In this document: piece after piece, positions 32,542 through 41,813 of the stretch | Numbering within the stretch: the first letter of the stretch is position 1 | How the letters are laid out: each line of letters begins with the position of its first letter | Assembly (NCBI GenBank): GCA_036787895.1 | Contig: DAIQOK010000008.1 | Coordinates: 62,001-126,000, forward strand | From: UBA7662 sp036787895 | GTDB taxonomy: Bacteria; Bacteroidota; Bacteroidia; UBA7662 | DNA: 64,000 nt | Direction of reading: 5' to 3' | Notes under the pieces: generated by a model | Databases searched by the model: none | What the model was told of the DNA's origin: nothing | What the model saw: the letters and a program-made list of their open reading frames with translations, nothing else | Translations under genes and position numbers: made by a program

Positions 32542-32964
32542 TTATTTAGAAGTTTGAATTACACAACGATTGAGCACCACATCGAATAACATGCCAGAAC
32601 AGACACCTTTAATTTTGACTTCACTGCCGGGTTCCAGCGCTTTGGCGACTGCTTCATCCTCAAATTCGCATAATACACCGAATAGTGCATCATGCGTTTC
32701 GAGTACCAAGGCAGGTTTTCCGTTGTCGGTTGTACGAATTTCTTTTAAAGTGCCGCTAACCTCCAGGACTTTACCCAGGTAACTTACATCGGCAGCAACT
32801 TCATCCTGAGTATAAGCATCAAACAGCTCGTTTGCGGTTATTTGTACTTCTGCATCAAGTTTGGAAGTGCTGGTTACCGGTTTGTTCCACAAATAGATGC
32901 CAATGGAGCCACCTATTATTGCTGCAACAACACCAAGCAGCAAGAGTTTTTTCCAGTTTTTCAT
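32542..32964 (-). CDS. Membrane-anchored OB-fold protein (tRNA_anti-like)
   Basis: A 140-residue protein with one N-terminal membrane anchor (LLLLGVVAAIIGGSIGIYLW) and a periplasmic OB-fold: ITANELFDAYTQDEVAADVSYLGK, VLEVSGTLKEI, GSEVKIKGVCSGMLFDVVLNRC. This matches the tRNA_anti-like family, where the OB-fold does not necessarily bind RNA. Two Cys (in GVCSG and NRC) may form a disulfide. First gene of a pair with YceI. Confidence 0.82.
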   Translation of the reverse strand: MKNWKKLLLLGVVAAIIGGSIGIYLWNKPVTSTSKLDAEVQITANELFDAYTQDEVAADVSYLGKVLEVSGTLKEIRTTDNGKPALVLETHDALFGVLCEFEDEAVAKALEPGSEVKIKGVCSGMLFDVVLNRCVIQTSK

Positions 32965-33101
32965 GATGATAACTTTTTCTTGTAGGCAGATGCCAGGGCA
33001 TCTGATTTTCTTAGCAATACTACACTTATAGTTGGAATATTTTTACACTTTAGGCCTATATCATTTAACAGCCATGGTCAGCCATCCAAAGTGCTAAAAT
33101 C

Positions 33102-33131
33102 AAAAACGGCCGTCATTATCGACAGCCGTTT
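33102..33131 (-). terminator. Terminator of yidC
   Basis: On the minus strand a stem AAACGGC / GCCGTTT with an inner GAC/GTC pair and a following T run, downstream of the yidC stop. Confidence 0.75.
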
Positions 33132-33166
33132 AAGAGTAAGATATGCTGATTTAGCTCGTATCAGAG

Positions 33167-34972
33167 TTATTTTTTCCTCGCTTGCTGCTGTTGTTGGGCG
33201 GTTTTGCTTAACTCTTCAAGCTTGGCAGCAAAACGTGATTTTTTAACTGGCTTCTTTTTATTCTCCTGAATCTTCCGGTGAATCGCATCATCATCAACGA
33301 AACGACGAATAATCCACTGTTGAGCAAAGGTGATCATATTGGCCAGGAAGTAATAATAACTCAGCGCTGCAGAATAATTATTCATGATGCCAAGGAACAT
33401 CAAAGGCATGACATAACTCAATACCTTCATCTGACCGGTAACACCACTGATTTGATTGTTTAATCGGGTGTAAACCAGGGTAGAGATGGTCATAAGTATG
33501 GTGAACAAACTTACGTGATCGCCATAAATGGTATTGATCAGTGGCACATAACCGAAGGTCCAGATGCTGTCGTAAGTTGAAAGATCATCCGCCCACAAAA
33601 ATGCCTGCTGACGCAGTTCAATGGAGGCTGGGAAGAAGTTGAAGAGTGCAATTAAAATAGGCAGCTGTAATAACAGCGGCAAACAGCCTCCTAAAGGATT
33701 TACACCGGCCTTTTGGAAAAGTTTCATCTGCTCGGCCTGCTGTTTTTGCGGTTCCTTCTCGTATTTGGCCTTCAATTCATCTATCTCAGGCTTTAAAACA
33801 CGCATTTTGGCGGTAGAGAGATAGGATTTGTAGGTAAATGGCATCAAAATCAACTTGATGACAATGGTCAGCAAAAAGATAATCAGGCCATAGCCGAGAT
33901 GGAAACTATCCAGCCAGCCGAATACCTGAATGACGATGTATTTGTTGACCCAGCCAAAGATACCCCAGCCCAAAGGCACCTGCTTTTCTAAGCCCATATC
34001 CATACTTTTCAGCAGACTGTATTTGTTCGGGCCAAAGAAAAACTGAAAGTCATGCTGGGCGTCTTTTTTATTGGTCAGTGGCAAAACCAATTCTGCTTTG
34101 TAATCGGCCACCCGGGTGTCGCTGCGGTGCGGACCACCTGAAACTTCGGCACTTTCGAATGTTTGTCCGGCGATGAGTGAAGTAGTGAAAAACTTCTGCT
34201 TGAAGCTAACCCATTTAACCGTATTCACGAGTGATTCATTGTCTGACTTGGTGATATTCAGATAATCCGGATCGTCGTTCTGGTATTTGTAGTAGATATC
34301 GCTTTTGGCACGCTCATCCTTAATGTCACGCTCTTGACGGGGACTGGCCAACGACCAGTTCAATCGCGTATAGTCGATATTACTGGCGAGTACATCGTCC
34401 ATACCAACGATTTTAACCTGGTGGTCTACCAGATAAGAATCATCGGCTATGCTGTAATTGTGCTCGATGTATTTGCCTTCGCCGAAGGGTAAACGGAATA
34501 TGACTTTGTTGCCTTCGACCTTCGCACTGAAAAACAGGTTGGCTGTTTCAATAGCCCTCGAACCACTCGAATACTGGTAGCTGTAGCGGCTATCTTCAGG
34601 GTAAAACAAAATGAGGGGAAGACTGTCGTAGGTACGGTAGTTTTTGAGTTCAACTTGACTAATGCGTCCGCCTTTGCTATCGAACGTAACCTTAAAGAGT
34701 GCATTTTCGAGCGTGATGATTTTTTGTTCGCCCGCAACGAAAGGAGCAAAAATGCCAAAGTTGGCCGTGAGATCGGCTTGCTGAGAGCTATCCACAAGCG
34801 CAGCCTCGCTCAATTGCGTTTCAGCTTCTGGACTTTGGGTGTTGGAGTCGGCAATAACTGTTTCTTGAGGAGCGCTGGCATCTTTTTTTGCCGGCTCGGG
34901 CAAAAAGAAGAGGTTAAACGCTACAAGTATGATACCAATCAGGAATAAGCCAATGATCGAATTACGATCCAT
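33167..34972 (-). CDS. yidC: Membrane protein insertase YidC
   Basis: A 601-residue YidC/Oxa1 protein: N-terminal signal anchor (SIIGLFLIGIILVAFNLFFL), a large periplasmic beta domain (about 55-335), then five membrane segments with YKSYLSTAKMRVLKPE, KAGVNPLGGCLPLLLQLPILIALF, and a Lys/Gln-rich C-terminal tail (KKKPVKKSRFAAK) that contacts ribosomes. It inserts and folds inner-membrane proteins, alone or with Sec. A TAGTTTTG box at 35001-34994 just upstream may be its promoter, overlapping the end of pyrG. Confidence 0.97.
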   Translation of the reverse strand: MDRNSIIGLFLIGIILVAFNLFFLPEPAKKDASAPQETVIADSNTQSPEAETQLSEAALVDSSQQADLTANFGIFAPFVAGEQKIITLENALFKVTFDSKGGRISQVELKNYRTYDSLPLILFYPEDSRYSYQYSSGSRAIETANLFFSAKVEGNKVIFRLPFGEGKYIEHNYSIADDSYLVDHQVKIVGMDDVLASNIDYTRLNWSLASPRQERDIKDERAKSDIYYKYQNDDPDYLNITKSDNESLVNTVKWVSFKQKFFTTSLIAGQTFESAEVSGGPHRSDTRVADYKAELVLPLTNKKDAQHDFQFFFGPNKYSLLKSMDMGLEKQVPLGWGIFGWVNKYIVIQVFGWLDSFHLGYGLIIFLLTIVIKLILMPFTYKSYLSTAKMRVLKPEIDELKAKYEKEPQKQQAEQMKLFQKAGVNPLGGCLPLLLQLPILIALFNFFPASIELRQQAFLWADDLSTYDSIWTFGYVPLINTIYGDHVSLFTILMTISTLVYTRLNNQISGVTGQMKVLSYVMPLMFLGIMNNYSAALSYYYFLANMITFAQQWIIRRFVDDDAIHRKIQENKKKPVKKSRFAAKLEELSKTAQQQQQARKK

Positions 34973-34993
34973 AATGTTGATTTATAAAGGGCA

Positions 34994-35001
34994 CAAAACT
35001 A
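34994..35001 (-). promoter_or_regulatory. Candidate -7 box of yidC
   Basis: TAGTTTTG on the minus strand matches TAnnTTTG exactly and lies 22 bp before the yidC start. No TTTG is present at the proper upstream distance, so the call is weak. Confidence 0.35.
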
Positions 35002-35002
35002 C

Positions 35003-36676
35003 TTAAATAACTACTTTATTGTCGGAGTTTTTCACTTTGCTTTTCGACTGCTGTACGCGACTGTAAGGAATGGTATCCATACAGGCTTTGATAAAGCTCA
35101 CAAACAAGGGGTGCGGGTTCATCACCGTACTCCGATATTCGGGGTGAAACTGGGCTGCGACAAACCAAGGATGGTTTTTAAGCTCAATCATCTCCACCAG
35201 GTTTTTGCCGGGATAGACACCTGAAATGAGCATTTCGCCATGCTGAAAACGGTCAAGAAACTCGTTATTAAATTCATAACGGTGGCGGTGACGTTCCTTA
35301 ACTTGCGGCAAGTCACCATAAGCTGCCGCTGCTTTGCTGCCTTTTTTGAGTTTACACGGATATGCGCCTAAACGCATGGTGCCTCCTTTGTCGGTGACTT
35401 CTTTTTGATCGTGCATCAGATCAATGACCGGAAATGGCGTGTCGGGATCCATCTCTGTTGAGTTGGCGCCTTCCAATTGCAATACATTGCGGGCATATTC
35501 AATCACCGCACATTGCATTCCCAGGCAAATCCCCAAAAAGGGAATATGGTTTTCACGTACATAGCGAATGGCTTCGATTTTGCCTTCCCAACCACGGTGT
35601 CCAAAACCCGGGGCTACTAATACGCCGTCGAGTTGACCTAATTTTTCGCTGATGTTGTCGGGAGTGAGGTGTTCAGAATGAATCCACTCCAGATTTACCT
35701 TACATTGGTTAGAAGTGCCGGCATGCAAAAAGGCTTCAGCTATCGACTTATAAGCATCTTTTAACTCCACATATTTACCCACCAAACCGATGCGTACCTC
35801 GGTGAGTGGTTTACGCAAGCGGGTAAGAAACGTTTTCCAGTGTTCCATATCCGGTTCCTGGTCGTAGCTAAGGTGCAGTTTTTTCAGCGCAATGACGTCC
35901 AGGCCTTCTTTGAGCATATGCATAGGCACTTCGTAAATGGTACTCGCATCGAGCGCTTCGACGACTGCTTCGGGTTGCACATTACAGAATTGTCCGATTT
36001 TACGGCGTATTTCCTTGTTAATGGCGTGTTCCGTACGACAGACAAGTATATCCGGCTGAACGCCTTGTTCGAGCAACATTTTAACCGAGTGTTGGGTAGG
36101 TTTGGTTTTCAACTCACCCGCTGCAGTGAGGTAGGGAATGAGGGTAAGATGGATTACCAGGCAGTTTCCTTCGCCCAGCTCAAAGCGGAGTTGACGCAAA
36201 CTTTCGATATAGGGAAGGGACTCAATATCGCCGGTAGTTCCCCCAATTTCGGTGATAACGATATCGTATTTGCCACTTTTGCCCAGAATCTGGAATCGAC
36301 GTTTAATTTCATTGGTGATGTGAGGAATAACCTGCACGGTTTTTCCCAAATAATCGCCTTTTCTTTCTTTGTCGATAACCGTTTGGTAAATGCGGCCAGT
36401 GGTCACATTGTTTGCCTGGGAGGTAGGAACATTCAAAAAACGCTCATAGTGCCCCAGGTCGAGGTCGGTCTCGGCACCATCGTCGGTTACGAAACATTCG
36501 CCGTGCTCATAAGGGTTCAGTGTGCCAGGATCGACATTGATATAGGGGTCGAATTTCTGAATGGTGACGGAGTAACCGCGGGCTTGAAGCAATTTGGCTA
36601 AAGATGCCGAAATGATGCCTTTTCCGAGTGAGGAAGTAACACCTCCCGTCACAAAAATATATTTCACAGATGCCAT
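35003..36676 (-). CDS. pyrG: CTP synthase
   Basis: A 557-residue enzyme (E. coli 545): synthase domain (KYIFVTGGVTSSLGKGI P-loop, KFDPYINVDPGTLNPYEHGE) and class I glutamine amidotransferase domain with GICLGMQ nucleophile Cys and the HPEYRS His/Glu. It makes CTP from UTP, ATP and glutamine. The frame continues to 36775, but ATG 36676 begins the conserved MASVKYIFVTGG, and the extra upstream codons overlap the pyrG promoter region. Downstream is yidC with about 30 bp between. Confidence 0.97.
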   Translation of the reverse strand: MASVKYIFVTGGVTSSLGKGIISASLAKLLQARGYSVTIQKFDPYINVDPGTLNPYEHGECFVTDDGAETDLDLGHYERFLNVPTSQANNVTTGRIYQTVIDKERKGDYLGKTVQVIPHITNEIKRRFQILGKSGKYDIVITEIGGTTGDIESLPYIESLRQLRFELGEGNCLVIHLTLIPYLTAAGELKTKPTQHSVKMLLEQGVQPDILVCRTEHAINKEIRRKIGQFCNVQPEAVVEALDASTIYEVPMHMLKEGLDVIALKKLHLSYDQEPDMEHWKTFLTRLRKPLTEVRIGLVGKYVELKDAYKSIAEAFLHAGTSNQCKVNLEWIHSEHLTPDNISEKLGQLDGVLVAPGFGHRGWEGKIEAIRYVRENHIPFLGICLGMQCAVIEYARNVLQLEGANSTEMDPDTPFPVIDLMHDQKEVTDKGGTMRLGAYPCKLKKGSKAAAAYGDLPQVKERHRHRYEFNNEFLDRFQHGEMLISGVYPGKNLVEMIELKNHPWFVAAQFHPEYRSTVMNPHPLFVSFIKACMDTIPYSRVQQSKSKVKNSDNKVVI

Positions 36677-36699
36677 GGCGTGATTTTGTGTACGGGATA

Positions 36700-36707
36700 C
36701 AAAGGTA
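36700..36707 (-). promoter_or_regulatory. Candidate -7 box of pyrG
   Basis: TACCTTTG on the minus strand, exact to TAnnTTTG, 23 bp before the pyrG ATG. The upstream element is weak. Confidence 0.45.
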
Positions 36708-36758
36708 GGGAAATAGCAGCGGCTACCGAAAGATAATCGGCTAAAGCTGACAATTCCT

Positions 36759-38081
36759 TTAAGCTCTTCGTACAATCAACTCAAATCGCTCCTGCCCAAC
36801 TACTTCTACCGCCGTTCCGGCATCAATAAAACCACTTTCGGCACGGGCATCGTAGCGTGCACCTTCAATTTCTACTTTTCCGGTAGGACGAAGGGAAGTT
36901 TTTGCCATCGCCTTTTTGCCCAAGAGTTGATGTTGGTCTGCAATTACATAGCCTGCTTCAGGCGATTGCACTTCTTGTAAAACGAGTCGTTTGAATGCGC
37001 CCCGCTCTAATAACTTTTCACCGTACAGAAATAAAAATACCAGCACAGCTGTGAAAGGAATGAGTACGGTTGCTAAAGCTCGAACCACCTCTGTACCTCC
37101 GGTAAATTCGAAATCAAAGCCGTCATTTTGCAAAAGTGAAAATACCAGGCCAATAAGAATACTTGTTATACCGGCAATGCCGGCTACACCAAAGCCGGGA
37201 ATGACGAATATTTCTACGGCCAGTAAGACCAAACCCAGGACGAAAAGTAATATCTCCCAATTGGCTGCCAGGCCTTCCAGATAAAGCGGAGCGAAGTATA
37301 AAATTGCAGCCGTAATCGCAGCCAGTAAAGGGAAGCCTACACCTGGGGTTTGCAGTTCGAAATAGATGCCACCCAAAATTACCAGTACTAAAATGCCACT
37401 TACAGCCGGTGAAACCAATAAATTAATAATGCGGTCAAGTCCGCTTAGCTGCTGTTTAACGATGGTATATTCCCGAACACCGGCTAGAGCGAGGGCTTCG
37501 TTGATACTTTCGGCTGTGCCATTACTGTATCCATACTTTTGTGCCTCTGAACTGGTAAAGGTGAGCACCTTGCCGGAATCTATGACACCTTCGATGTACA
37601 CACTTGGGTCAACCATGGCCTCAGCTATACGGGGATCTCTTCCTGTTGACTCGGCTGTAGCACGCATGGTAGCACGCATATAGGATTGGTATTTATCGGG
37701 CACCACCTCGCCGGTTTGGTTTACTACCGTGGCTGCACCGATGGAGGCACTTTTACGCATATAAATACTATCGCAGGCAATAGAAATGAGTGCGCCTGCC
37801 GATGCTGCATTGTTATCGATAAAGACCAGAACGACAGGTTTAGCATTCAACAAACGGGTGCGAATGCTGTCGGCAGCATCCACCAATCCGCCATAGGTGT
37901 TCATGTGGATGAGGATGTAGTCGGCCTGCATGGCTTCAGCTTCGGCTACCGCTTTTTGCGTATTGCGCCAGGCAGCCGGACCAATTTCTTCCTGAATTTT
38001 ATATTGGTAGACAAGTTTTTTGTTCTGGGCTTCCAGAGTTGAACTCCACAAGAAGGCGCAAAAAAACAGGAGATAACGCAT
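36759..38081 (-). CDS. NfeD-family membrane serine protease
   Basis: A 440-residue protein from ATG 38081, which gives a signal peptide (LLFFCAFLWSSTLEAQ). The ClpP-like domain (about 25-230) holds IHMNTYGGLVDAADSIR and the nucleophile Ser in NNAASAGALISIACD; then come four or more membrane helices (GILVLVILGGIYFEL, ILLFVLGLVLLAVEIFVIPGFGVAGIAG) and a C-terminal NfeD OB-fold (about 370-440; GKAMAKTSLRPTGKVEIEG). These proteases act with stomatin partners on membrane proteins; no stomatin gene is adjacent. Confidence 0.92.
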   Translation of the reverse strand: MRYLLFFCAFLWSSTLEAQNKKLVYQYKIQEEIGPAAWRNTQKAVAEAEAMQADYILIHMNTYGGLVDAADSIRTRLLNAKPVVLVFIDNNAASAGALISIACDSIYMRKSASIGAATVVNQTGEVVPDKYQSYMRATMRATAESTGRDPRIAEAMVDPSVYIEGVIDSGKVLTFTSSEAQKYGYSNGTAESINEALALAGVREYTIVKQQLSGLDRIINLLVSPAVSGILVLVILGGIYFELQTPGVGFPLLAAITAAILYFAPLYLEGLAANWEILLFVLGLVLLAVEIFVIPGFGVAGIAGITSILIGLVFSLLQNDGFDFEFTGGTEVVRALATVLIPFTAVLVFLFLYGEKLLERGAFKRLVLQEVQSPEAGYVIADQHQLLGKKAMAKTSLRPTGKVEIEGARYDARAESGFIDAGTAVEVVGQERFELIVRRA

Positions 38082-38121
38082 AAATCGGGTTTTACACAAA
38101 GCTAATCTACAATGCCGGATT

Positions 38122-38742
38122 TTAGTCGGCCAATTCAAGCTTTTGCCAATCGAATAAGCTACCGGGATCACCACGCCGGTCAGGAGCATAGCTGTCATGA
38201 CCAATCACCTGACGTTTGTTGCACTCAAATTCCGGATGCCGTTCTGCAAGAGCAGTTAACAACTGTTTCAAACTTTGGTACTGGGCCTCAGTAAAACCAA
38301 TAGCGCTCTCGGGTATAAGCTGGTAGTTAATAACACCCAACTTTTGCATTTCGCTTGCTGTACCCACAGCCATGAGTTCAATGCCAATACTTTGTCCATT
38401 AAGCACATTTTGGGTGCTGCTATCGTGTTTTAATACCCCTTTGCCAGCATGAAAAGCAATGCGGTTTTCGGCTACCAGACTGTAGATGCTGCCGTCGCGA
38501 TCGATGAGATAATGTGCTGAAACTTTGTATCGTTTGAAGATGTCGAGCACCTTGTCGACTTCCATGGGATGGGAAGGATTTTGGAGTGCATTGCTGGTAT
38601 AATGCAGCATAACATAACGAACGGCCTTGGTTCTTGGCGCAGAACAATAATCGGGAAGACGTTTTTCAGTAATAGACAACACCTCGCCCTGAATAAAAGC
38701 ACTAACAATGGCCCAAATAGCCAGCCAGGAAAGCTGTTTCAT
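38122..38742 (-). CDS. N-acetylmuramoyl-L-alanine amidase (Amidase_2)
   Basis: A 206-residue zinc amidase with an N-terminal export signal. Zinc ligands are probably His in VMLHYTSN, and His plus Asp in VIGHDSYAPDRRGDPG; the core SAHYLIDRDGSIYSLV and AFHAGKG are typical. It cuts between muramic acid and L-Ala in peptidoglycan, for recycling or remodelling. Its start overlaps the end of the upstream glycosyltransferase by 4 nt. Confidence 0.92.
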   Translation of the reverse strand: MKQLSWLAIWAIVSAFIQGEVLSITEKRLPDYCSAPRTKAVRYVMLHYTSNALQNPSHPMEVDKVLDIFKRYKVSAHYLIDRDGSIYSLVAENRIAFHAGKGVLKHDSSTQNVLNGQSIGIELMAVGTASEMQKLGVINYQLIPESAIGFTEAQYQSLKQLLTALAERHPEFECNKRQVIGHDSYAPDRRGDPGSLFDWQKLELAD

Positions 38743-39614
38743 ATACGTCTGATATTGTAGTTCCGGTATTCAAAGGGGCGTCGACCGCTAAACTTTTCGA
38801 TCCAGTACAAAAGTCGACTTTTTAATGTCCAGCGGGCTTTTGTCGGGTCAAAATCAAATTGCCAGTTCATAGCAGCGATGCGTTTTTGCATGACCAACGG
38901 GTGACTGCCTTCAAAACGTCTGAGCAGGTCGATATTGCTGTAGTCGAACTCTGAAACATCCGGTATTTTTTCGGCCATCCATCGGTCGTCGTGCCACATT
39001 TTGTGGAAATTCCGCTGTTTAGCCTGCTGCAAACCGGGGTGTTTCACCCAGCCGTAATGGTAAACAAATGCAGGAATCGCTGCAACGCGTAATTTTCTGT
39101 CTTCTTTTCTGAAACCTTGAGCATCGCGATAGGAGCGTATCTTTTTGTCATTGCGGATAATCCGAATCTCATGACTGTACCACCGTCGGCTGATGCCGAT
39201 ATAGTCGTAAGAGCCATAGAAGTGAAGATATTTAAACAGCAGCCCTTCGATCTCGCTTTTATCACTGTAGAAATGCAGGGCGTTGCGAATAATTTCATGA
39301 TATTTTTCATGAATTACTTCATCTCCTTGAATATAAATCGCCCAATCAGCCTCTGGAGCAATGGCATCAAATGCCTTATTGGTTTCTACAGCGAGCACGC
39401 GACCGCCTTCACGCAGGCTATCGTCCCAAACCGTTTCTATTATTCTGATTTTGGAAGAGGAGATGCTTTGAATGAGCGCGAGGGTGTCATCATCGCTATT
39501 ACCCACAGCCACAACCACTTCGTCGCATAGTGGAAGTATCGATTGAATGGCTTCTATGATGGGATAATCGAATTGTATGGCGTTGCGCACAAAAGTAAAT
39601 CCGCTAATAAACAT
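38739..39614 (-). CDS. Glycosyltransferase family 2
   Basis: A 291-residue GT-A glycosyltransferase. N-terminal FVRNAIQFDYPIIEAIQSILPLCDEVVVAVGNSDDDT is the nucleotide-sugar fold, and IYIQGDEVIHEK contains the metal-site region (QGDE in place of DxD). It lies 1 bp after another family 2 enzyme and overlaps the amidase, so all three are one transcription unit; the acceptor is probably lipopolysaccharide, capsule or a surface glycan. No membrane segment. Confidence 0.88.
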   Translation of the reverse strand: MFISGFTFVRNAIQFDYPIIEAIQSILPLCDEVVVAVGNSDDDTLALIQSISSSKIRIIETVWDDSLREGGRVLAVETNKAFDAIAPEADWAIYIQGDEVIHEKYHEIIRNALHFYSDKSEIEGLLFKYLHFYGSYDYIGISRRWYSHEIRIIRNDKKIRSYRDAQGFRKEDRKLRVAAIPAFVYHYGWVKHPGLQQAKQRNFHKMWHDDRWMAEKIPDVSEFDYSNIDLLRRFEGSHPLVMQKRIAAMNWQFDFDPTKARWTLKSRLLYWIEKFSGRRPFEYRNYNIRRI

Positions 39615-39615
39615 C

Positions 39616-40368
39616 CTACCGCTTCAAATAAAGTTGACGTAAAAGTGCATATTTCAAATAGGTGTAGCGCGCATTTCCCCGACTGATGATTAAGCCGGCA
39701 CGACCATCCAAAAAGCCCAGTTGAAAGAAATAGTCACGGATAAATCTAAATATTGCCCGCCACACCGGAGGGAATATGCCCGGATTTTTACCCTGCTGAT
39801 ACATGGCCTCACCGGCTATACGGGCAAATTTATCGCTTTGCGCGGCAAATCCTGCCACGTTTTGGTAAGTGAAATGAAGAATGTCGCCGGAGAGATGCGA
39901 AGGGCGGATACCTTTTTGTAAGACAACTTTGTCGTGCGGATTGGTGCCGCCCCATTGTCCACAGTCACGCTGCCATAACCTGACTTTGCGGTCGGGATAC
40001 CAGCCGGTATGCCGTATCCATTGCCCGCAAAAGTTGTTTAACCGATTCATGCTGTAGGCTGGTGCAGGATTTTGTTTTTTGGCTGCAAGTATCGACTGTT
40101 GCAGAACAGGAGAGAGTTCCTCATCGGCATCCAATGATAGAATATAGGGATGGGTGGCCAGGCTGACTGCTTTGTTTTTTTGACCAATATGCCCCAGAAA
40201 GGGCTGATGAAATACCCGAGCTCCCAAGGATTCAGCCAGCTGTACCGTATTATCTTCACTGCCGGAGTCGACTACAATTATTTCATCCACAACAGGCCAA
40301 AGCGATTGAATACAAGCACCTATATGCTCACTTTCATTTTTGCAAATTATGGTAGCGCTTATTTTCAT
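39616..40368 (-). CDS. Glycosyltransferase family 2 (WaaE/KdtX-like)
   Basis: A 250-residue enzyme from ATG 40368 (MKISATIICKNESEHIG), with IIVVDSGSEDNTVQLAESLGARV and the metal motif LSLDADEELSP. This pattern belongs to the WaaE/KdtX branch that adds a hexose to the inner lipopolysaccharide core; lipid A core assignment is therefore likely but not certain. The open frame to 40410 is not needed. Confidence 0.9.
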   Translation of the reverse strand: MKISATIICKNESEHIGACIQSLWPVVDEIIVVDSGSEDNTVQLAESLGARVFHQPFLGHIGQKNKAVSLATHPYILSLDADEELSPVLQQSILAAKKQNPAPAYSMNRLNNFCGQWIRHTGWYPDRKVRLWQRDCGQWGGTNPHDKVVLQKGIRPSHLSGDILHFTYQNVAGFAAQSDKFARIAGEAMYQQGKNPGIFPPVWRAIFRFIRDYFFQLGFLDGRAGLIISRGNARYTYLKYALLRQLYLKR

Positions 40369-40440
40369 AGTGTCGGGGTCAAAATTGCAGTATTCACACA
40401 GACTTTTCAATCATAAAGAAGATTATTCCGCACTAAGGGA

Positions 40441-40448
40441 TATTTTTG
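40441..40448 (+). promoter_or_regulatory. Candidate -7 box of the cystathionine beta-synthase gene
   Basis: TATTTTTG matches TAnnTTTG exactly and is followed by the start codon only 7 bp later, so transcripts would be nearly leaderless. No upstream TTTG at the right distance. Confidence 0.4.
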
Positions 40449-40454
40449 CAGTCT

Positions 40455-41813
40455 ATGTGGCATAAAAACATACTCGAAACCATCGGTAATACCCCTATGG
40501 TTGAGCTGAACAAAGTGAAAGGCGATATCAAAGCAACGGTATTGGCCAAGGTCGAAACTTTTAATCCCGGAAACAGCATCAAGGACCGCATGGCCGTGAA
40601 GATGATTGAAGATGCTGAAAAGGCCGGCAAACTTAAACCAGGATACACCATCATAGAAGGCACTTCAGGCAATACAGGTATGGGTTTAGCCATTGCCGCG
40701 GTAGTGAAAGGCTATAAATGCATATTTACGACTACCGATAAACAGTCGAAAGAAAAGGTGGATGCCTTACGCGCATTAGGAGCAGAGGTGATTGTTTGTC
40801 CCACCAATGTAGATCCCGAAGACCCGCGTTCCTATTACAGCGTTTCTTCGCGTTTGGAAAAAGAAACACCCAACTCGTGGAAAGCAAATCAATACGATAA
40901 TTTGTCGAACCGACAGGCGCATTATGAGTCGACCGGCCCTGAAATCTGGGAACAGACCGAAGGAAAAATTACACATCTTATCGTTGGCGTCGGTACAGGC
41001 GGCACCATTTCAGGTGTGGCCAAATACTTGAAGGAAAAGAAACCCGGTATCCAGGTTTGGGGGATTGACACCTACGGTTCTGTTTTCAAAAAGTACAAAG
41101 AGACAGGTATTTTCGATAAAAACGAAATCTATCCTTACATCACTGAAGGTATAGGCGAAGATTTTTTGCCGGAAAATGTAGACTTCAACCTCATCGATCA
41201 CTTTGAAAAGGTAACCGACAAGGATGCCGCCATTTATACCCGCAAAATTTCGCGTGATGAAGGCATTTTTGTTGGTAACAGTGCCGGTTCTGCCATTGCC
41301 GGATTAATTCAGCTAAAGGATAAATTAAAGCCTGAGGATGTAGTTGTGGTTATCTTCCACGATCACGGCACGCGTTATCTTGGTAAGATGTTTAATGACG
41401 ACTGGATGCGTGAACGCGGTTTTTTGCAGGCTGAGGTGAAACGTGCCATCGACTGTATCAGCAATCGTCTCCACTTACCAATGGTGGTGGTTGAAGCTAG
41501 CCAAACCGTAGGAGAAGCCATGCACAAAATGATGTATTTTAATATCAGTCAGGTGCCGGTGAAATCGGGAGATGAGTTTGTAGGCTCGTTATCGGATGCG
41601 CATCTGCTTAAAATGTGTCTGGCGTCGGCTGATACCCGGCACAAAGCAGTAAGCGAAGTGATGTTGCCGGCCTTCCCAATAATCGACAGAGATACCCCCT
41701 TGTCGGAATTGGCTAAACACATCGACAAAAACAACAATGCCGTATTGGTGAAGGTAGATGCTTCTACCGTTCAAATCATCACCAATCACGACATAATACA
41801 GGCTCTTGCCTGA
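40455..41813 (+). CDS. Cystathionine beta-synthase-like PLP enzyme
   Basis: A 452-residue protein: cysteine-synthase-type PLP domain (about 1-320), with ILETIGNTPMVELN, the PLP lysine in NSIKDRMA and EGTSGNTGMGLA, then two CBS motifs (about 340-452; MVVVEASQTVGEAMHKMM, VMLPAFPIIDRDTPLSEL). The length and domain order fit cystathionine beta-synthase (homocysteine plus serine to cystathionine). The C-terminal CBS pair may sense an adenosyl ligand. It overlaps the next gene by one base. Confidence 0.92.
   Translation: MWHKNILETIGNTPMVELNKVKGDIKATVLAKVETFNPGNSIKDRMAVKMIEDAEKAGKLKPGYTIIEGTSGNTGMGLAIAAVVKGYKCIFTTTDKQSKEKVDALRALGAEVIVCPTNVDPEDPRSYYSVSSRLEKETPNSWKANQYDNLSNRQAHYESTGPEIWEQTEGKITHLIVGVGTGGTISGVAKYLKEKKPGIQVWGIDTYGSVFKKYKETGIFDKNEIYPYITEGIGEDFLPENVDFNLIDHFEKVTDKDAAIYTRKISRDEGIFVGNSAGSAIAGLIQLKDKLKPEDVVVVIFHDHGTRYLGKMFNDDWMRERGFLQAEVKRAIDCISNRLHLPMVVVEASQTVGEAMHKMMYFNISQVPVKSGDEFVGSLSDAHLLKMCLASADTRHKAVSEVMLPAFPIIDRDTPLSELAKHIDKNNNAVLVKVDASTVQIITNHDIIQALA

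Noticed and set aside
35840..36601. 253-residue open frame opposite pyrG
   Set aside because: Fully antisense to the pyrG synthase domain, with no start signal or family match.
36677..36775. N-terminal extension of pyrG
   Set aside because: It would cover the promoter box and run into nfeD; conserved CTP synthase sequence begins at 36676.
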